DNA from: Bacteroidetes bacterium UBA7674
GTDB lineage: Bacteria > Bacteroidota > Bacteroidia > Chitinophagales > Chitinophagaceae
Reading direction: 5' to 3'
Length of the DNA: 64,000 bases
Assembly (NCBI GenBank): GCA_002483105.1
Contig: DLHG01000009.1
Location: 1-64,000 of the forward strand
Positions 51,608-61,460 of the stretch are shown one piece after another (the first letter of the stretch is position 1; each line of letters starts with the position of its first letter). Under the pieces are notes generated by a model that was not told the origin of the DNA, ran no database searches, and worked only from the letters and a program-made list of their open reading frames with translations. A program made the position numbers and the translations under genes.

Positions 51608-52987
51608 ATGTTAAAGAAGACATACCATTTGGGTTATTTGGGTTATTTATTCCTATTGATCCTATCTATAATATTCTATAAGGAGCGTACCATTTTTTCG
51701 GATACGGCATTTCATCTTTTTTACATAATTAAAGAAGGTGATTGGTTTTTGGAAGGCCATTTCAGGTATGGGGCTGTTTTAACCCAGTCATATCCTTTAT
51801 TGGGTAGTAAACTAGGCTTGTCCCTAAATGCCATTGCAATGTTGTATTCGGTTAGCTTTGTCATTAACAGTGCTATTTGTTATTTCTTATGCGGTACAGT
51901 TTTCAAAAATCATCAGCTGGCCCTGGCTTTGCTGTTATTCAATATTCTCTTTGTTAGTGATGTTTTCTTCTGGCCACTTTCAGAACTTCAAATGGGTACT
52001 GCTGTTATGCTGGTGCTGTTCTCCTACCTGTCAACAAAGGAGTACAACAATCAGCCACTTTTGTTGTTGTTAATGGGTGTGGCAACCTTCGTAATAATAT
52101 CTTTTTTTCATCCTTTAATGATTTTCCCTTACCTGTTTACTGTTGTTTTTTTATTATTGAGCAGGCCGGTAGTAATAAAAAAGTCCGCGTTGCTTATACT
52201 GCTCGTATTCTTTGTGATCTCTTATGTAATAAAAGAGCAGCTTTTTGTTTCCGGTCATGACAAAGAAGCCTCTTCGGGGGTGAAAAAATTATTGGATACC
52301 TTTCCACATTACTTTGATACCTATGCCAGTAAAGAGTTTTTCAAAAGCTGTCTTGCCGGGTATTGTTGGATAACCATAGCCTTCTTCGGTATTGTAATAG
52401 CGTATATCAAAAACAGGTCTTGGTTAAAGCTGGCGTTTTTCTGTGCATTTTCAGTTGGCTACCTATTGCTGGTAAATGTTAGTTATCCATCTGCGGATGT
52501 TGCCAAATTCTATATTGAGAATTTCTATACCCCTTTGGGTATTTTCATCGCCTTGCCATTTGTCTTCGATGTATTGCCTGCAATAGAGAGGTATAAAAAC
52601 ATGGCTTCCGTTCTCTTGATATTAATAATTATTAGCGGAGCGGTAAGGATATATAGTGTAGGTGAAAAGTATGTAACACGGCTCAATTGGGAACGTAATT
52701 TCCTGGTGAAGAATGGTCACGAAAAGCTAGTGGTTGCTGACACTTTCTTTCCTCGTGATACGATAATTATGCCCTGGGCCATGCACTATGAGTTCTGGCT
52801 TCTTTCTACTATTGAACAAGGAACAACGGCCTCGATCACTGTTAGCGATAACGTTGACAATATTGCATGGGCAACAGACAGAAGTAAATCATTCCTGACT
52901 CCTTGGGGTCTTTTTCATTATCAAGATTTGCCGCCACGCTACTTTGTATTCAAGGATACTACCACTACTTACCGTATTATGAAGTAG
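51608..52987 (+). CDS. Multi-spanning membrane protein of unknown function
   Basis: A 459-residue protein with about ten transmembrane helices and a hydrophilic C-terminal region of about 90 residues (residues 370-459). The N-terminal loop SDTAFHLFYIIKEGDW lies just after the first helix, where GT-C glycosyltransferases have an acidic motif, so a lipid-linked sugar transferase is possible. The sequence is not close enough to name. It is alone between pyrH and gcvT, each on the other strand, but its composition resembles the capsule-locus membrane genes, so a surface-glycan role is a possibility. Confidence 0.6.
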   Translation: MLKKTYHLGYLGYLFLLILSIIFYKERTIFSDTAFHLFYIIKEGDWFLEGHFRYGAVLTQSYPLLGSKLGLSLNAIAMLYSVSFVINSAICYFLCGTVFKNHQLALALLLFNILFVSDVFFWPLSELQMGTAVMLVLFSYLSTKEYNNQPLLLLLMGVATFVIISFFHPLMIFPYLFTVVFLLLSRPVVIKKSALLILLVFFVISYVIKEQLFVSGHDKEASSGVKKLLDTFPHYFDTYASKEFFKSCLAGYCWITIAFFGIVIAYIKNRSWLKLAFFCAFSVGYLLLVNVSYPSADVAKFYIENFYTPLGIFIALPFVFDVLPAIERYKNMASVLLILIIISGAVRIYSVGEKYVTRLNWERNFLVKNGHEKLVVADTFFPRDTIIMPWAMHYEFWLLSTIEQGTTASITVSDNVDNIAWATDRSKSFLTPWGLFHYQDLPPRYFVFKDTTTTYRIMK

Positions 52988-53037
52988 TATGAGTCATTCA
53001 TCATATGTCCATACTTTCAAGTCGGTTTAAAAGAAGA

Positions 53038-53067
53038 AAGCCTCCCCGGTTGATACGAGAGAGGCTT
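53038..53067 (-). terminator. Terminator of gcvT
   Basis: A 7-bp stem (AAGCCTC / GAGGCTT) with a 16-base loop, followed on the minus strand by a pyrimidine tract. Modest strength. Confidence 0.6.
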
Positions 53068-53089
53068 CATCCATTATTTCTTGTCTATT

Positions 53090-54175
53090 TTAAGCAAAAG
53101 GCATTTTTATTACTTGTGCCTTCACGCCTTTATCACGGATCATTATAAATACTTCAGTTCCTTCAGTGGCAGCGTCTTTGCGCAGATAGGCCATGCCTAT
53201 AGCTTTTCCAAGGCTTGGAGCCTGTGTGCCCGAGGTGATATAGCCTATCTCTTCGCCTGCGGCGTTCTGTATCTTATAGCCGTGGCGCGGAATACCTTTG
53301 TCTATCATTTCAAGGCCAACGAGCTTACGGGTAATGCCGGCAGCTTTTTGTGCTTCCAGTATGTTGCGTGCAGTAAAGTCTTTAGTGAATTTGGTTATCC
53401 AGCCCAATCCTGCTTCCAGTGGAGAAGTAGTATCATCTATGTCATTACCATATAGGGCAAAACCCATTTCGAGGCGCAGTGTGTCACGTGCAGCAAGTCC
53501 AATTGGTTTCAGTCCGCCCGGCGTTCCTACACGGAATATCTCGTTCCATATTTTTTCACCTGCACCATCTTTGTCTTCAAAGTATATTTCTACGCCACCT
53601 GCACCTGTGTAACCAGTTGCGCTCACTACCACATTTTCAATACCTGCAAATGTTCCTTTTGTAAAGGTGTAGTATTTAAGGTTGGCAATGTCCATATCTG
53701 TCAGCTGTTGCATATACTCTACAGCTTTCGGGCCTTGAACTGCCAGCAATCCTGTTTTGTCAGAAATGTTATGCATCTCTACATTACCTGTATTGAACTT
53801 GCTTATCCAGTTCCAGTCTTTTTCAATATTAGAAGCATTCACAACGAGCATATAGGTTTTATTTTCTTCTATGCAGTACACCAGCAGGTCATCTACTATT
53901 CCGCCTTGTTCGTTAGGCAGGCAAGAATATTGTGCTTTACCGGCGGTCAGTTTACCGGCATCGTTGCTGGTTACTCTTTGTATCAGGTCAAGGGCTCCTT
54001 CTCCTTTCAGCATAAACTCACCCATGTGGCTAACATCAAACACACCCGCATTGTTGCGAACGGTATTATGTTCTTCATTAATGCCGCTGTAAGATATCGG
54101 CATGTTATAACCCGCAAATTCTGCCATCTTAGCGCCAAGGTCTATATGCTTCTGTGTAAAAGGAGTATTCTTCAT
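53090..54175 (-). CDS. gcvT: Aminomethyltransferase of the glycine cleavage system (T protein)
   Basis: A 361-residue folate-dependent T protein. It transfers the one-carbon unit from the aminomethyl-lipoyl H protein to tetrahydrofolate, releasing ammonia. The N-terminus TPFTQKHIDLGAKMAEFAGYNMPISY, then GVFDVSHMGEFMLKG, TGYTGAGGVEIYFED, GLAARDTLRLEMGFALYGNDID and the C-terminal IGYITSGTQAPSL are all characteristic. The catalytic aspartate sits in DVSHMGE. The gene is monocistronic, with a -7 box 27 bases upstream and a terminator downstream; gcvH and gcvP are not in this window. It is metabolically linked to kbl at 5.7 kb through glycine. Confidence 0.95.
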   Translation of the reverse strand: MKNTPFTQKHIDLGAKMAEFAGYNMPISYSGINEEHNTVRNNAGVFDVSHMGEFMLKGEGALDLIQRVTSNDAGKLTAGKAQYSCLPNEQGGIVDDLLVYCIEENKTYMLVVNASNIEKDWNWISKFNTGNVEMHNISDKTGLLAVQGPKAVEYMQQLTDMDIANLKYYTFTKGTFAGIENVVVSATGYTGAGGVEIYFEDKDGAGEKIWNEIFRVGTPGGLKPIGLAARDTLRLEMGFALYGNDIDDTTSPLEAGLGWITKFTKDFTARNILEAQKAAGITRKLVGLEMIDKGIPRHGYKIQNAAGEEIGYITSGTQAPSLGKAIGMAYLRKDAATEGTEVFIMIRDKGVKAQVIKMPFA

Positions 54176-54201
54176 TTTTCCTGTTTTTTTTTAGAGTGTG
54201 G

Positions 54202-54209
54202 CAAAAATA
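54202..54209 (-). promoter_or_regulatory. Bacteroidetes -7 box (TATTTTTG) for gcvT
   Basis: Minus-strand TAnnTTTG match 27 bases before the ATG. No clear glycine riboswitch structure is seen in the short leader. Confidence 0.5.
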
Positions 54210-54254
54210 AGATAGCTAATCATTATTTCATCATTTATTCTGCTGTTTACAACA

Positions 54255-54290
54255 AAAAAGGAGCCCGGCTGTTTGGCCGGGCTCCTTTTT
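54255..54290. terminator. Strong bidirectional-type terminator of the large T9SS gene
   Basis: A perfect 15-bp stem (AAAAAGGAGCCCGGC / GCCGGGCTCCTTTTT) with a six-base loop, T runs on both strands, 22 bases beyond the stop of the minus-strand gene. Confidence 0.93.
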
Positions 54291-54311
54291 TGTATTTTAT
54301 CCAATCGATAA

Positions 54312-57300
54312 TTACAGCTTTTGCAGTTTCTTCATTTCTTTGAAGCCACCGTCCTTATCACGTATGTTTATCAGGTAGCTACCTGCAGCAAAGTCATTTA
54401 TTTGTAGGTGCTGCTCAGGTGTTACCTTATCCAGGCTCCATTGCTGTATCGTTTGTCCCAGTGCATTAAGTATATATACCTGGTCGCCATCAGCAAGTCC
54501 CTTCACTGTCAGCGTATTACTGAACGGATTAGGATATATATCTATGTTCACTTTAGCAGCAGTGTTAGCAACAGATGTATTCCAGGTTTCAATAGTAACA
54601 TCATTGGTTGTAGAGGTCAGGTAGCAACCTGCACCGCTGTTGGTAACTATAGCATGCACAACTTGCGTTCCCGGGCCTTTTGTAAAGCTCATATAAGGCA
54701 CGGTTGTGGTAGTATAAAGTACACCATCTATATACCAGTCAATTGAGAAGTTGGTATTGAAGTTAAACAGATTAGCATATACAGTTACCACCATTCCTTC
54801 ACCTGCTGCAGGCACAGCAGATGCAGTAGCCATTGTAGGTAAGCCGGGTGTTACGTCCATTGGTATAGCATTACTGTTTACTGTAACGTTCTCATAGCAA
54901 CCTGCTGTAGGAGGCGTAAAGTCAAGACTAATTACTGCACCCACGGGAGGAGCGAAGGCATAAGTAGCATTGTTGGGGCCTGAAGGCACACCATTTACAA
55001 GCCATTGGTATGTTCCGCCCGGAGCGTTATCAGTTGCGGTAAACGTTACGACAGTACCCTCGCATATAGCTGTTTGATCTGCAGCAATGCTTATTACAGG
55101 CATTGTTAGCGGGTCAATAGTCATCGTCATATTCTGTGTTACCGACTGTGGCAACGCACAAGCCGCATTGCTGGTCATGTTCACACTCACTACGTCACCT
55201 GAACTTAAAGAACCGGCCGGTGCTGTGTAGTTAGGACTATTTGTACCTACAGCTCCGCCGTTCACTGTCCATTGATAACTTGGGGTAGTACCACTATTTG
55301 TGAAAGTTGTCGTAAATGCTACGATATCATCAACACAGGCTGTGGAACCCGGATTAGCGTTTATCGTTATTGTCGGAGCAACATTGGTTGTTACGTCCAT
55401 TACTATACTGTTGCTGGTCGCGGTTGGTGAACTAACACAGATGCCGGTGCCCACTGTCATTATTACATTTACGACATCTCCGTCAGCTAGCGCAGAACTA
55501 GTGTATGTGTTACTATTGGTGCCTACGTTAGCTCCGTTCACTGTCCATTGGTATGCAGTGCCTGTACCGCCGTTTGTTGGTGTCGCGGTAAAGGTTACTG
55601 ATTCACCCTGGCAAATAGTATTGTCAGTTGTAACTATTGCTACTGAAGGTGTTTGGCCTGCAGATACTGTGATCGTAGTAGCTGGTGATACTCCTACACA
55701 TCCTGCAACGGTTGTCACTTCAGCATGATAATTACCGGCGTTACCCGCAGCATATGTTTGGTTGGTGGCACCTGCTATTGGGTTGCCATTAAAGAACCAT
55801 TGATAAGATGCACCTGACATAGCTGTCAGTGTTTGGGTGCTGTTGATGCAAATATTGATAGTGCCTACAGGGCTTATTGTTGCAGTGATCGGATTTACTG
55901 TAACCTGTACAGGTGTACGCGCATTGCCGGTACATCCCGGGTTAGCTACTGCACCTACCCAGCCAAGAGTTTCGTTGCTGCCACCAAATTCACCGCTGCC
56001 TTCATAGTGGAAGTACATACGGTTAGTGGGTGCATCATACACTATGGCTGCCATGTCACTCAGGTTAGAGAATGTTTGCATAGTAGTAACGGTGCCTGAA
56101 TTAATATCGTATTTAGAAATGTTCTGGTTATTGGGCCAATCTTCTCTATATACTATTTTATAGCTGCTACCGTCTGATTCTGCCCAGCCATAAGCCGCCC
56201 AGTTCTCCGGCCAGAAATAGACGAAGTTAGCACCTACCGTAGTACTCAGAGTTGTAACAGCGCCTGTTGTAATATCAACATGATAAACGCTGCCGGCACC
56301 ATCATAAAGAAGCACATAGCCTTCGCCCGGTGCAACTACAGAACCATAATTAAGGTATATGGTTTGGTCAAGTGCAACATCATTGCCATTTAGGTTCAAG
56401 TCTTCATCCAGGCCGTAGAGCATATCCACGTTATCATCTCCCTGATAGCTGCCACCGCCTGTAAAGCCATTGCCCAGCTGCCATAGTTGCCCATTAGAAC
56501 CAAAGAAGCCGTCTCTTAGTGGTAGTGATACTGCACCACTAAGATCACTCTTATTGAACTTACCTGTATTGTTGTCGCCGGAGTAATAGACAAAGTTGTT
56601 GCTTACCGCTATACCACCTCTGTCATCACCGGTAAGGCTATTGTGGTCCACCACCTGGAAGTCAGTAGTGTTGATAGATGTTACTTCAGTAGGTAAGCTA
56701 TTCTCTGCATAGTAGGTCAGGTTTGTAGTAGGATACAGATTTACGCTGCTGCCTATTGCAAGCGCAGTGCCACCTGTTGGTACATCATACCATCTTATGG
56801 TTGCACCGGTTGCAGGCGTAGCAGATAGCGCCGCAGGGTCTCCGCAGGTTACGGTGATGCTTGATGGGTTCACAGAGGGTGCTGCAGTAGTCAGTACATC
56901 TACCATAGCAGATGTAGCTGTAGCCGGAGCTCCGCTAAATGAACAGCTCAGTATCGCACGGTAATACATTGGGGTTGTGAGTCCCGGGGTAGTGTAAGTA
57001 GGACTGGTAGCACCGCCGATATCCGTAAAGGCTAAATTATCAGTAGAACTTTGCCATTGGTAGTCAACACCTGAAGTGGTATTGCCCATAGTACTCAGTA
57101 TAGAAGAAGAGCCGTTACATACCAGTGGTGGTGTTGCCACTGTTGTTCCTGCTACAGGTGAGCCTACTGTTACCGTTACAGGAGTTGATGTAGCGGACTG
57201 GCCTGAGGTAACACAGGTAACAACACAACGGAATTGCGTGGTTTCTGAAATGGTACCTGTATTGGAGCCAATGGTGGTTTGTACAGGCCCAAGATTGAAC

Positions 57301-58175
57301 CAGTTAGTTCCATCAGTAGAATATTCCCATTGGTATTCCAGTGCAGTGGCAATAGTACTGCCCGTAAGCGCTAGTGCTGCAGAACCTTCGCAAGCAAGCG
57401 ATGTTACCGTTGCAGATGCTGCACCGGCATTAGGTGTGCCTGTGCATGGCAATGGTGGAGACCACATATATATCTGGCCGGAAGCCGGCTTGTCAAAAAT
57501 GCTGGTATAGAAAGTTGTAGAAGAGGAAGTGGGGTTTGTGCTCCAATCCGATAATGTCTGGAAGTCGTTAACGTCATTAGCAATACCTATAGTGCCTGAC
57601 TCAGAGCCCCAAGTGGTAATAGACCCTGGTTCCTGGTTGTAGACGATCTCTATTTCGTTACTTGTTTCGTGGAGTCTTATCTGGTAAGAAATAGTTTGAA
57701 CCTGGCCTAAGTACCAGTCCCAGTTATACCATTCCATAACAAACACCTGGTTAGGTGACGTGCCCTCAACGGTGTAGTGTGCGCTACCGTTATAGCCATC
57801 CTGGTCATCCCACATGGCCCAGATAACGGGTGTCATGGTCGGGGCGTTGAAGATATAATCTTCATTGCCGTACATTTCATAGCCGGTGGCAGTTGCATCC
57901 ACAAAACTCAACCATCCGTTTGAGTTTACTTTTACATCGGTGTAGTTTACGCCGCAAAAAGTAAAAGTGAACCCGATAGGTAGCATAGCGCTACTGGCAT
58001 CATCGGCATAAATGTCAAATATCTCGGTACCACCCGTAAGGGGAGTATAAGTACCCGATAGTGGCGTAAAGATGTAGCTGGCTGCTGTTTGCGCCTTTGT
58101 CGCTGTTGCGCCCAAGCCTATCAACAACACCGCACTAAGTAATCCCTTTAACTTAGTAAATAGATTTTTTTTCAT
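54312..58175 (-). CDS. Large Ig/PKD-repeat secreted protein with T9SS type-A sorting domain
   Basis: About 1287 residues from the ATG at 58175, which begins a signal peptide (MKKNLFTKLKGLLSAVLLIG.., cleavage near TKAQ). The N-terminal 230 residues have a GFTFTFCGVNYTDVKVNSNGW segment similar to secreted adhesion-type domains. Several Ig/PKD-like beta-sandwich modules follow, with repeats of the form YQWTVNG..VGTNS..Y spaced by about 90 residues, and then a beta-propeller-like stretch (NNFVYYSGDN, MYFHYEGSG). The last 80 residues are a type-A CTD (IDIYPNPFSNTLTVKG .. FKEMKKLQKL). Surface display via T9SS is expected. The role in adhesion or glycan binding is not proven. Confidence 0.85.
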   Translation of the reverse strand: MKKNLFTKLKGLLSAVLLIGLGATATKAQTAASYIFTPLSGTYTPLTGGTEIFDIYADDASSAMLPIGFTFTFCGVNYTDVKVNSNGWLSFVDATATGYEMYGNEDYIFNAPTMTPVIWAMWDDQDGYNGSAHYTVEGTSPNQVFVMEWYNWDWYLGQVQTISYQIRLHETSNEIEIVYNQEPGSITTWGSESGTIGIANDVNDFQTLSDWSTNPTSSSTTFYTSIFDKPASGQIYMWSPPLPCTGTPNAGAASATVTSLACEGSAALALTGSTIATALEYQWEYSTDGTNWFNLGPVQTTIGSNTGTISETTQFRCVVTCVTSGQSATSTPVTVTVGSPVAGTTVATPPLVCNGSSSILSTMGNTTSGVDYQWQSSTDNLAFTDIGGATSPTYTTPGLTTPMYYRAILSCSFSGAPATATSAMVDVLTTAAPSVNPSSITVTCGDPAALSATPATGATIRWYDVPTGGTALAIGSSVNLYPTTNLTYYAENSLPTEVTSINTTDFQVVDHNSLTGDDRGGIAVSNNFVYYSGDNNTGKFNKSDLSGAVSLPLRDGFFGSNGQLWQLGNGFTGGGSYQGDDNVDMLYGLDEDLNLNGNDVALDQTIYLNYGSVVAPGEGYVLLYDGAGSVYHVDITTGAVTTLSTTVGANFVYFWPENWAAYGWAESDGSSYKIVYREDWPNNQNISKYDINSGTVTTMQTFSNLSDMAAIVYDAPTNRMYFHYEGSGEFGGSNETLGWVGAVANPGCTGNARTPVQVTVNPITATISPVGTINICINSTQTLTAMSGASYQWFFNGNPIAGATNQTYAAGNAGNYHAEVTTVAGCVGVSPATTITVSAGQTPSVAIVTTDNTICQGESVTFTATPTNGGTGTAYQWTVNGANVGTNSNTYTSSALADGDVVNVIMTVGTGICVSSPTATSNSIVMDVTTNVAPTITINANPGSTACVDDIVAFTTTFTNSGTTPSYQWTVNGGAVGTNSPNYTAPAGSLSSGDVVSVNMTSNAACALPQSVTQNMTMTIDPLTMPVISIAADQTAICEGTVVTFTATDNAPGGTYQWLVNGVPSGPNNATYAFAPPVGAVISLDFTPPTAGCYENVTVNSNAIPMDVTPGLPTMATASAVPAAGEGMVVTVYANLFNFNTNFSIDWYIDGVLYTTTTVPYMSFTKGPGTQVVHAIVTNSGAGCYLTSTTNDVTIETWNTSVANTAAKVNIDIYPNPFSNTLTVKGLADGDQVYILNALGQTIQQWSLDKVTPEQHLQINDFAAGSYLINIRDKDGGFKEMKKLQKL

Positions 58176-58467
58176 GGATCTTTTTTTTCTGAATAACGCT
58201 AAATTTATCGCCGTGTTTATATAACAGGCAATACCCCTATTTTTCAAACAGTAATTTAACGATTTTTTGCGAATTTATTAATGGTATGTTATTGGTGCAC
58301 AAGCAATAATTAACATTTATACTAGACATATATGCAGACTGGTGCTATTGTTCCCTGTTTACCAATTAGTTATATTAATAAGGGAATTGTAACGCATGAG
58401 AATGCGGTCATATAATATTACAGATAAGCCCTTATGCGTATTAGCAGTCAGTAAAAACCGGAATTGG

Positions 58468-59154
58468 TTAAAATATTTCAGAGACTGACTGTGTGTAGCG
58501 TATGGTTGTATGCTTCAGTACCTCACCAGATATTGCGTTTAATATTACAATGTCTTTTTGGGGCTCATACTCGTGGTTGAAATTTTTCTCTTCCCATAGC
58601 AGACTCTGTACTATCCAGACAAATTGTCCGGATGATGGAATATATTCCAGTGCAGCATAGGCGGGGCTGATGCCTGTTTTTAGATTAGCTTGTGTAGCTT
58701 TTTGTAAAGCATCCGCATTGGTAAGGAAATTACATGCTTCATGCAAAATAGCCATCTGTGGAATAAAGCTTATATCCGGGTCAGCGCTCAAACTGAAAAG
58801 GCTATCGTGTTTTTGTAATACCAGGTTTATGGTACCACTTACCGTATCATATGCGGCACATTCACCATAGGGCATGATAAACGCGTAACTGATACCGGCC
58901 GATGTAAACCGGCTGTTTATTTCTTCTTCTTCTGCAAAGGGAACAAAGGTTTGTTTGTCGCCTTTCTGCCATATGTAATATGAGCTATTATCCCATTTGC
59001 AATATTGAAACAAAGTGTCGCCTATCTTGCTGCGCAACAGGCTATCAGATATGGTCATGATCTCCCTTGCAGTATAGACATGCTTTTTTTTGCCTGTTGC
59101 TATTACAGGAAGCAGGAAAAGAGGAAGTAAAATTATTTGGCCGAAGCGTTTCAT
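58468..59154 (-). CDS. Hypothetical exported protein
   Basis: A 228-residue protein with an N-terminal hydrophobic signal (RFGQIILLPLFLLPVIATG) and no lipobox. The mature part is mixed alpha-beta with a single Cys pair (CAAYD and ACNF) and a C-terminal beta stretch (IVILNAISGEVLKHTTIRY). Two segments (EIMTISDSLLRSKIGDTLFQYCKW and SYAFIMPYGECAAYD) do not match a family I know. It lies between two T9SS genes on the same strand. A periplasmic location is likely. Function unknown. Confidence 0.6.
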   Translation of the reverse strand: MKRFGQIILLPLFLLPVIATGKKKHVYTAREIMTISDSLLRSKIGDTLFQYCKWDNSSYYIWQKGDKQTFVPFAEEEEINSRFTSAGISYAFIMPYGECAAYDTVSGTINLVLQKHDSLFSLSADPDISFIPQMAILHEACNFLTNADALQKATQANLKTGISPAYAALEYIPSSGQFVWIVQSLLWEEKNFNHEYEPQKDIVILNAISGEVLKHTTIRYTQSVSEIF

Positions 59155-59206
59155 TTGAGGGCTGAAAATACAAATAATTGCTAAGAGCCCGAATATTATA
59201 AATATA

Positions 59207-59242
59207 AAAGAGCCGCTCCTGTTGCATATGGAGCGGCTCTTT
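59207..59242 (-). terminator. Terminator of the Omp28-like T9SS gene
   Basis: A perfect 13-bp stem (AAAGAGCCGCTCC / GGAGCGGCTCTTT) with a ten-base loop, 22 bases past the stop; A/T-rich ends also allow termination in the other direction. Confidence 0.88.
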
Positions 59243-59263
59243 AAGTATGATCGCTAAAAAAGA

Positions 59264-61180
59264 TTATTTCACTACAGTAAGACGCTCTTTAAGAGAACCT
59301 TTTTCTGTTTGTACTGTAACATTGTAAAGTCCGGCAGCAAAGTTAATTGTAGATATTGTCAGGTCACGACGGCCTGTACCTACAGCTTCTGTGTGCGTAT
59401 ATACTACACGTCCTAATGCATCTGTGATGTTTACGTGTACATCACCCGCAGTTTGCATATCAATACCTATTACAGTATAGTCTGAAGCGGGGTTAGGGAA
59501 TATCATCACCTTGGTATCATTAGCTATATTAGCTACGTCTGCGGGCCATGCAGCGGGTATTGACTTAGATTGCAACACTTCGCCGGTTGTATTGTCCTGA
59601 ACAAAAGCGACCAGGTCAGAGCTGATTGGCGTTACGAAGAAGTCAAGACTATTTTGCAGAGGTGCAGGATTCACCAGGAATGGTTGTGCATTCCAGTTAT
59701 TGACGATGGGGGTGCCTGAAGTAAATGTTGTCATTGCAGTACCGCCTCCGTTAGGGAACATACGGCGCATTACGTATACGAAGTCGTATTGGCCAACAGT
59801 TGTAGTAGCATCTTGCAGATGGTATGATTTCTGGACGGCTGCAACATGCAGAGAGTAGTTGCCACCTGTAAGTGTAAAGTAAGGGGTAACGCTTACAGAA
59901 ACATTAACTGTATTGCTGTTTATTATATAGCTACCGGAGATGTTCATATACGCAGGGGCTACTTTAGAATTAGCTATTTCAGTGGTAAGGGTTGCCTGGC
60001 TGCTTCCTGTACCCGGCATACCATTAGTATAATGGTCTGGTATACCACTAACGCCATAGAATGTCTTACGCGCATCGCCATGTGCATTGTAGGCTCTGTC
60101 AGTACCCGGAGAAGGCCAGTTCATTTGATATTTGATCAGGTTGAAATTAGACGTAGGGTTATTGGCATTTTGCGCAACTGCCAAAGGATCAAATACAAGA
60201 TTGAATGATTGGCACGGAGGACAAGTAGAAGAAGAGAATTCTTCTATAAGGCCGGCACGTTGTACTGTTTGCGTGGCTACCGCGAAAGTAGTGTTCAATG
60301 TATTGTTATTAGTTACAGGGTCAGTTACTGTATTTACCAGTGTTATTGCCACTGCAATAGTGTGAGGGCCTGCAGCAGGATTCACTATTTGCTGAGTGAA
60401 AGTAAGTGTTGAAGTGCTGTACGGTGAGATGTTCAGGCCTGTAAAGTTTTGAGATACAGGTGTACCGCCATCTAAGGTGTAAGTCATCGTCATTGATGTG
60501 ATGTTTTGCGCACCATTGTTCTTAACGTCAACTTTTACACTGTTCGTTGATGTAGGGCCATTCAGCTTAGGAAATGTAATACTCATCGCTGCAGCATCAA
60601 GCAAGTTAGCAGGTATTTGACCTTGCACATTATCCAGCCTCAACGTTCCTTTATTTGTACTATGGTTGCGGAATGCTACTCTTATATTCTGGCCATTATA
60701 AGCACCCAGTGCAACACCATGAGTAGTATAGACCAATAATGGACCTACAGGTGCCTGGTATTCCAGATTAGTAAAAGAAGGAACAGTAGTGCCCGCCGTA
60801 GGAGATACCCATACTTCTATTGAATCGGTTACGTTCGCTATACCAGCGGCATCTTCCCATGTTAAGACCATATTAGGGTCATTAACAGTGAAATTCGGTG
60901 AAAGCAACCAGCGGTCAGCTGTGCCGGCAGGAGTAAACATAGACGTCGTCAGCATACAAGAATCGGAGCCTGCAGTACGTGTACGCAGCATCCATGCATT
61001 GTTAGTAAGTTGATTCACGATCCATCCATTCAGGCCTGTACCCGGTGTATTGTTGTCCACCTTTATCATAGACCATCCCGCAGGTAAAGTAGCTGAGTTG
61101 AAATTTTGAAGAGGAAATTGCGCGGTAGCTTCACCAAATGTGAATGTGCCTAATGCCGCCAGGAGTATTAGTTTTTTCAT
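59264..61180 (-). CDS. Omp28-related thioredoxin-like protein with T9SS type-A sorting domain
   Basis: A 638-residue secreted protein. A signal peptide (about 1-20) is followed by a jelly-roll "choice-of-anchor J" domain (FNSATLPAGWSMIKVD.. to about residue 190). An Ig-like linker follows, then an Omp28-type domain with a thioredoxin-like active site CPPC in EEFSSSTCPPCQSF near residue 320 and GIPDHYTNG near 375. The last 80 residues are a type-A CTD (IFPNPASDYTVIGID .. SLKERLTVVK). The CPPC pair suggests a disulphide or redox role at the surface, but that is inference. It is transcribed with its own terminator; no promoter box is clear. Confidence 0.88.
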   Translation of the reverse strand: MKKLILLAALGTFTFGEATAQFPLQNFNSATLPAGWSMIKVDNNTPGTGLNGWIVNQLTNNAWMLRTRTAGSDSCMLTTSMFTPAGTADRWLLSPNFTVNDPNMVLTWEDAAGIANVTDSIEVWVSPTAGTTVPSFTNLEYQAPVGPLLVYTTHGVALGAYNGQNIRVAFRNHSTNKGTLRLDNVQGQIPANLLDAAAMSITFPKLNGPTSTNSVKVDVKNNGAQNITSMTMTYTLDGGTPVSQNFTGLNISPYSTSTLTFTQQIVNPAAGPHTIAVAITLVNTVTDPVTNNNTLNTTFAVATQTVQRAGLIEEFSSSTCPPCQSFNLVFDPLAVAQNANNPTSNFNLIKYQMNWPSPGTDRAYNAHGDARKTFYGVSGIPDHYTNGMPGTGSSQATLTTEIANSKVAPAYMNISGSYIINSNTVNVSVSVTPYFTLTGGNYSLHVAAVQKSYHLQDATTTVGQYDFVYVMRRMFPNGGGTAMTTFTSGTPIVNNWNAQPFLVNPAPLQNSLDFFVTPISSDLVAFVQDNTTGEVLQSKSIPAAWPADVANIANDTKVMIFPNPASDYTVIGIDMQTAGDVHVNITDALGRVVYTHTEAVGTGRRDLTISTINFAAGLYNVTVQTEKGSLKERLTVVK

Positions 61181-61402
61181 TTGAACAATTTTTTGATTTT
61201 TTATATATAGTATAGATATAGCAAATTAGCTATTTGTTTAATTAAAACGTTATTTTCAGGAAAAAAAATATTATTCACCATTTTAAAGTGATTTTTCAGC
61301 ACAATAATGACCAGGATTTATAAAATAATGTGCTATAGATTCCTCATTTTCTGAGCGTCCGCATTTGTGGTCTATAAAATGATTCTCAGCGGGCAATAAA
61401 AA

Positions 61403-61428
61403 TCCCCCTCGGTGGTTGCCAAGGGGGA
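61403..61428 (-). terminator. Terminator of pckA
   Basis: A stem of CCCCC paired with GGGGG extended by TGG-type pairs, about nine pairs in all with a short loop. On the minus strand it is followed by a T-rich tract 33 bases past the pckA stop. It resembles the dispersed C-run/G-run repeats. Confidence 0.75.
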
Positions 61429-61460
61429 AATATCAATCAGTCTCGCGACCTATAAACTTA

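Noticed and set aside
54312..58175. A second smaller antisense ORF set (for example around 55300 and 57076)
   Set aside because: They are shadows in the Ig-repeat gene; low-complexity Thr/Val/Gly codons leave the opposite frame open.
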